Source of the DNA: Lentisphaeria bacterium UBA4640
Lineage (GTDB): Bacteria; Verrucomicrobiota; Lentisphaeria; Victivallales; UBA1829
Assembly: GCA_002405835.1 (NCBI GenBank)
Contig: DHMO01000026.1
Span: 537 to 64,536, forward strand
Direction of reading: 5' to 3'
Length of the DNA: 64,000 nucleotides
Shown: in pieces, positions 60,139-64,000 of the stretch
Position numbering within the stretch: the first letter of the stretch is position 1
Layout of the letters: each line of letters opens with the position of its first letter
The notes under the pieces: model-generated
Told to the model about the DNA's origin: nothing
Seen by the model: only the letters and a program-made list of their open reading frames with translations
Database searches by the model: none
Made by a program: the position numbers and the translations under genes

Positions 60139-63100
60139 ATGAAAAAACTTTTGCAAAATCTCTGGAACAGAATCAAAGATCTGCACCGCGATGCACGGGG
60201 CTTTGTTCTGATGTCGACTCTCGCAATCTTCCTGTTTCTGTTTGTGCTTTGCGCCTCCATTTACGCCGTGGGCGAAACCATTCACCAGCGAATCAAACTG
60301 CAGAACGCCTGTGATGCTGCCGCATATTCTGCAGCCGTTGTCCAGGCCGACGGTCTGAGCCGCATGGCAACCGTCAACCGCGCAATGGCATGGACCTATG
60401 TTCAGATGACCAACCGTCAGATGGACTATATCACTTATCGCTGGCTGAGGCTGACATGCAAAAGATTTAATGAAGATAAAGAAAATGCAAAAAACTATTG
60501 CGAACAGCTTTGTTTTGGATTTAACCCAAATGATGGATGGTGGGCCATAGTAGAAGCCGCAGTGACTTTTTTTGAAAGTATGATTTTTGATGCAAAATGC
60601 AACGACTGGCATGAAAAAGACGGAGATTACCGAGGGACAAGACGAGGTTGGTGGTGCAGCAATGTTAGAGGCTCAACACGAAGCACCATAACATTCAATG
60701 GTCAGCCTCTTATTCCTTCTACGATCCCGATAGACTCAAGTATCTTCAAGAACTTTCTGGATGGATTCGGGAAAGTCTTCGATAATAATTTTCCAAGCAA
60801 TAAACCTGAGGACTGGGCATATCGGCTTGGTATTCTGATTGATTCAGACAAGAAAAATATTCTAGCCTTGAACAATGTTTTAAACACTATCAACAAACAA
60901 ATGGAGCTTTCAATGCGTGTAACAGCAGAAAACACGTTGAAAAATATGCTCATTGACGCTCGTTTAGGAACAAATAAAGACGCATTAAGAGACTATTACA
61001 TATCCATCAGTATCCCTCAAGCCACTGACCCATATACAGAAGACAATACAGCACCAGCAAAAAGTTTTTTCTCCCCGTTACATAACACAGAACCTGAAGA
61101 ATCGCTATTTTTGAATATGGGGAACTACAAAACACCTCTTGCGAAACATTTCAACTCCTGGATTCCTGGGGGAAAGGCATATGGCTTAGATCAATGGTTC
61201 ATCCGAGGAGCTGGATTATATAAAGACAGCCGCGAAGACAAAGATAAAAATATTCATCCCTGTTTTTTAGCACAAGAAACAGAAACAAATAAAGGAGGTC
61301 CAGCTTATCGAGAAGGGACTTCCGGGCATGTTAATGACAAAGTCATCTTGACAGGAACTATGCGCAAAGAAGAAGAACTCGGAATTCAAAGAGTCTATAA
61401 AGACGCTAATATTAATGACCCCTGTGATGGAGTTTTCAACCATCGTGTAGATCGGGGAAATCATATTTATAAATTCGATCTGCTCTCTCTTTCGCAAGAT
61501 GGAAATTCTACTCTTGTTCAAGAGTTTTTATCAACCATATTGAATGCCGTCAACAACTTTATCTCTCAAAAAATTGATATCCAACCGTCTTGCCGCAACC
61601 GATACCAAGCAGTTCTTGTCGGAATGTGCAAAAAGGTAAAAGAAACTATCGCACTTTATGCAGAATACGAATGGGCTACATCTAAATGGTTTTGTCTCCT
61701 GCGAGAGGAAAGCTACGGCCTCGACTACCAGGCATGCCTAATACTGAATAATAAAAGAATATACTGTGGTCACAAGAAAAAAAGAATTCCGGGATACCAA
61801 AAAGTTCGTGGATGGGGACATTGGCAAATTCCTAAATGGTTTTGCGGAGCAAAGCCTGAATATGCTGGGGAAGGATTTTTCTCCGATATTCCAGGTCTGG
61901 ATGAGGTCAAAAGGGCATTACTAAAATACTTTCCACCTCTCGACGGCGAAGGCATCGTAGACAAAAGACATGGCTATATGAGCAATGTCTTTGATTTAGG
62001 CGGCTTAGTAAAGCCATTAGAAGCTTTAACAAAAAGCATAAGTTACTCAAGAGACGAATATGAAAGCTGTGCATTTTTTCTTGATGGAAGCTGGGATGTT
62101 GGAGTAATAAAAGAAGGTTCTGGACGTGAAGGTCCAGGAAATGAACTTTACGCAGCACCTCTCCGAGGGCATGCTCGCATCTATGGAGATGACAAGGAAA
62201 TTTTCGACAACCGCTATGTCGGCGCCATCTGCAAACCGTGGGTATTGAATGAACGTTTTTTCAGCGGAGAAGGAACCATTTATGTCGGCGCTGCAATGAA
62301 ACATGTAAATCCGTTTGTACGCCTTTTCAGTATGCTGGGCGATAACGTCACACAGGAGAATAATGACAAAACAATTTTCTCCGCATTCAACGTTCCGCAA
62401 AGGAAATACGGGAAGAAATCCCAATTCTATTACATGTGGACCATGTCCGCCGCGCGAGCCGGCGTCCGGCATACACGCAGAGGAGGACACTATGATCAAC
62501 CGCGCAAATACCAGGTAGTCTATGATCCGACCAGTGATCCGGAAAATCTGTTTTATAATGGCACTCCTCTGGTCTATTCTCCAGAAGACAAGGCTTGGCA
62601 TTCTGTTACAAACGGGCAAGTAATGAACTGGGATGATCCAGACAATCCGAATGCTTTGACACGGACAAATCTGGAAAAACAATCCCACGCTGCCATTTGG
62701 GATGGCTGTCCATGCGGAGTGTCATCAATGCAGCTCATCTGGAACTGGAATCTTTGTGAAACGGATTGGGATGCAACTCTCCTGCCCGTTCGCTTCTCAG
62801 GAGCAAAAGCCCTTCTGTTTCACTCTATTGAGCATAAAAACGGGGAAAAAATAGAAAAATCTTACAACACTGTAGACAAAACTGCACGGGAAACATATAT
62901 TTACCAATCCCCCGAATTCCAAAGGTGTGCACGCACCGAACAGAACAAAAATGCCTATGAGGCAAACTCCCTCGGAAGCGGAACAAACTGGGTTTGGGAA
63001 GATCCTGATTTCATCACATTTGGCAACCCGTATCTCGTCGGAATCTGGAAACCTGCAGCGGATCAGATCTATCTTCCTATTCCCGGAGCAGCAACCCCAA

Positions 63101-63198
63101 GCACCAGAGTTTCTCTTAACCTTGACGGGAAAATTCCGGAAGGAAAAGATACCAAAAAAGTGAACCTCTATTATCTTTGGAGAGGGAAATGGCTGTAA
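60139..63198 (+). CDS. very large TadG-like protein
   Basis: 1019 residues from ATG 60139; an in-frame ATG at 60115 overlaps the preceding gene but lacks a ribosome site. The N-terminus has the TadG pattern: ARGFVLMSTLAIFLFLFVLCAS as a single helix and then IHQRIKLQNACDAAAYSAA. The rest is extracytoplasmic, rich in Trp, Tyr and Cys, with no von Willebrand domain I can point to. Ordinary TadG proteins are much shorter. DNA between about 60440 and 62200 is visibly more AT-rich than the ends of the gene, so the central part may have a separate history. Confidence 0.75.
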   Translation: MKKLLQNLWNRIKDLHRDARGFVLMSTLAIFLFLFVLCASIYAVGETIHQRIKLQNACDAAAYSAAVVQADGLSRMATVNRAMAWTYVQMTNRQMDYITYRWLRLTCKRFNEDKENAKNYCEQLCFGFNPNDGWWAIVEAAVTFFESMIFDAKCNDWHEKDGDYRGTRRGWWCSNVRGSTRSTITFNGQPLIPSTIPIDSSIFKNFLDGFGKVFDNNFPSNKPEDWAYRLGILIDSDKKNILALNNVLNTINKQMELSMRVTAENTLKNMLIDARLGTNKDALRDYYISISIPQATDPYTEDNTAPAKSFFSPLHNTEPEESLFLNMGNYKTPLAKHFNSWIPGGKAYGLDQWFIRGAGLYKDSREDKDKNIHPCFLAQETETNKGGPAYREGTSGHVNDKVILTGTMRKEEELGIQRVYKDANINDPCDGVFNHRVDRGNHIYKFDLLSLSQDGNSTLVQEFLSTILNAVNNFISQKIDIQPSCRNRYQAVLVGMCKKVKETIALYAEYEWATSKWFCLLREESYGLDYQACLILNNKRIYCGHKKKRIPGYQKVRGWGHWQIPKWFCGAKPEYAGEGFFSDIPGLDEVKRALLKYFPPLDGEGIVDKRHGYMSNVFDLGGLVKPLEALTKSISYSRDEYESCAFFLDGSWDVGVIKEGSGREGPGNELYAAPLRGHARIYGDDKEIFDNRYVGAICKPWVLNERFFSGEGTIYVGAAMKHVNPFVRLFSMLGDNVTQENNDKTIFSAFNVPQRKYGKKSQFYYMWTMSAARAGVRHTRRGGHYDQPRKYQVVYDPTSDPENLFYNGTPLVYSPEDKAWHSVTNGQVMNWDDPDNPNALTRTNLEKQSHAAIWDGCPCGVSSMQLIWNWNLCETDWDATLLPVRFSGAKALLFHSIEHKNGEKIEKSYNTVDKTARETYIYQSPEFQRCARTEQNKNAYEANSLGSGTNWVWEDPDFITFGNPYLVGIWKPAADQIYLPIPGAATPSTRVSLNLDGKIPEGKDTKKVNLYYLWRGKWL

Positions 63199-63208
63199 GG
63201 AGACAACG

Positions 63209-63925
63209 ATGAAAATCATTCAAAGAGTACAGAAAGAGCAGAAAGGCTCAGTCATGCTGGAATTTATTCTGGTTCTGCCCATTTATCTTTTTCTGATCGG
63301 AGGGACACTTCTGCTTCTGGATATTATGCTCGGCAAAGTTTATTTGCAGGAATCCAACCGGAATCTGGCATGGATTCAGGACGACAGGTTTGATGCCGGA
63401 GGGCTGATAAACAAAGAACTTATCCGCCGGGCTCCAATCCGTTTTGCAATCCGGAACGCGTATGAATACCAGATGGATGAAGAGACTCCAATGTGGAGCT
63501 ATGCCCGCACAAACGGAATCCAGCTATCCAAGTTCACCTCAAAGGCGGGAGGAGTCGAGATACCGTGCAGAAATCCATGGTATTCCTTCTATACCGCCAA
63601 CATGCAGCTGGAAATGAACCGTATATCCGGAGTATACCTTGGAGCACTCGCCATATCCAGTGTCATGTACCCAGAGGAAGCGAATGCAAACAACAATCAA
63701 AAGACAAAACCGCTGTATCAACGATCCTACAGTCTTACTCGAAAAGAGGGAGAGATTCTGGTTGTCCGCAGAATGGGCGGTGATGAACGCGAAAGGGTAG
63801 ACTCCTTGCTTGGCTACTGGAAACTGTATTATTACCCGCCACTCAAAACAGGATGGCCGGCTCCGACCAATGACAACCTAGTCGGAACAATCGTCAACAT
63901 CATCGAAACTATATTAGGATTCTAA
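63209..63925 (+). CDS. second TadE/TadF-like pseudopilin
   Basis: 238 residues; AAGGAG upstream. KGSVMLEFILVLPIYLFLIGG gives the Gly cleavage site, Glu at mature position 5 and the LP-ended helix. The extracytoplasmic domain differs from the first TadE-like protein. It could be the TadF equivalent. Ten bases after TadG and three bases before the last partial gene. Confidence 0.82.
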   Translation: MKIIQRVQKEQKGSVMLEFILVLPIYLFLIGGTLLLLDIMLGKVYLQESNRNLAWIQDDRFDAGGLINKELIRRAPIRFAIRNAYEYQMDEETPMWSYARTNGIQLSKFTSKAGGVEIPCRNPWYSFYTANMQLEMNRISGVYLGALAISSVMYPEEANANNNQKTKPLYQRSYSLTRKEGEILVVRRMGGDERERVDSLLGYWKLYYYPPLKTGWPAPTNDNLVGTIVNIIETILGF

Positions 63926-63928
63926 ACC

Positions 63929-64000
63929 ATGAAATTTTTTGTTTCAGCAATTCTGATGATTATCTGCACCCTCTCTGTACTGGGAGAGACCAAATTCCGC
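63929..64000 (+). CDS. exported protein, 5' end only
   Basis: 24 codons to the window edge, starting MKFFVSAILMIICTLSVLG, a clear signal peptide with probable cleavage after VLG. It follows the TadF-like gene by 3 bases, so it belongs to the same operon. Function cannot be inferred. Confidence 0.7.
   Translation, partial: MKFFVSAILMIICTLSVLGETKFR

Noticed and set aside
47348..64000. Type II secretion system instead of Tad
   Set aside because: CpaB, the CpaF-type ATPase, TadB/TadC pair, Flp leaders (G / xxxxEY) and a short TadV peptidase together are diagnostic of Tad; no GspG/GspD-type set is present.

Overview
The window is bacterial chromosome: dense genes on both strands, short intergenic gaps, Shine-Dalgarno starts and sigma70-like promoters. 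The mix of intracellular glycoside hydrolases, hexuronate catabolism, AraC/GntR regulators, large DUF families and GspE/Tad systems fits an anaerobic glycan-degrading Lentisphaerota (Victivallis-like, gut-type) organism. That taxonomic call is an inference from gene content, with no marker gene to prove it.

Layout. 1-1634 (minus): 5' end of ftsK and a three-gene DUF3791/DUF3990/DUF3791 module that looks toxin-antitoxin-like. 1839-5263 (plus): two tandem GspE/PilB-type ATPases closed by a strong terminator. 5339-7171 (minus): sugar-binding lipoprotein plus acetyl-esterase-like hydrolase. 7502-13315 (minus): one giant DUF4011/helicase/nuclease/DUF3320 gene, a probable single-gene defence system, AT-richer than its neighbours and behind a palindrome-overlapped promoter. 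14135-22100 (plus): CBS protein, DUF308 membrane protein, GtaA/DUF4965 protein, GntR regulator, secreted metallophosphoesterase, AAA-ATPase-like/PD-(D/E)XK protein. 22101-30938 (minus): glycan operon GH3 - DUF2264 - GH42 - PMI-like - nitrilase-like - EamA exporter. 31008-35381: AraC regulator, GH2 beta-mannosidase, divergent AraC regulator. 35342-37127 (minus): three tandem copies of a small secreted beta-rich protein. 37354-40963: a lipoprotein and the uxaB-uxaA hexuronate operon.

41221-47347 is an accessory segment beginning at a tRNA-Asn gene. It holds an EcsC-like protein, a 308-bp element bounded by 18-bp inverted repeats, a three-gene SprT-like / ankyrin+DUF932-like / SF2 helicase operon, four related short IS-end-like repeats, a very AT-rich membrane protein gene and a run of hairpins. 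47348-64000 (plus) is one long Tad (Flp pilus) locus: CpaB, secretin, FHA-fused CpaF, TadB, TadC, two large FHA membrane proteins, five Flp-like pilins, TadV prepilin peptidase, two TadE-like pseudopilins, a very large TadG-like protein and the start of another exported protein.

How they work together. The hydrolases appear to finish breakdown of mannose-, galactose-, glucose- and uronate-containing oligosaccharides in the cytoplasm, with uxaBA feeding galacturonate-type sugars to central metabolism. The Tad locus would build an adhesive pilus, with FHA domains suggesting phosphoprotein-controlled assembly. The candidate undescribed systems are the SprT/ankyrin-DUF932/helicase operon, the DUF3791-DUF3990-DUF3791 module, the FHA-rich Tad variant and the secreted-protein triplet.
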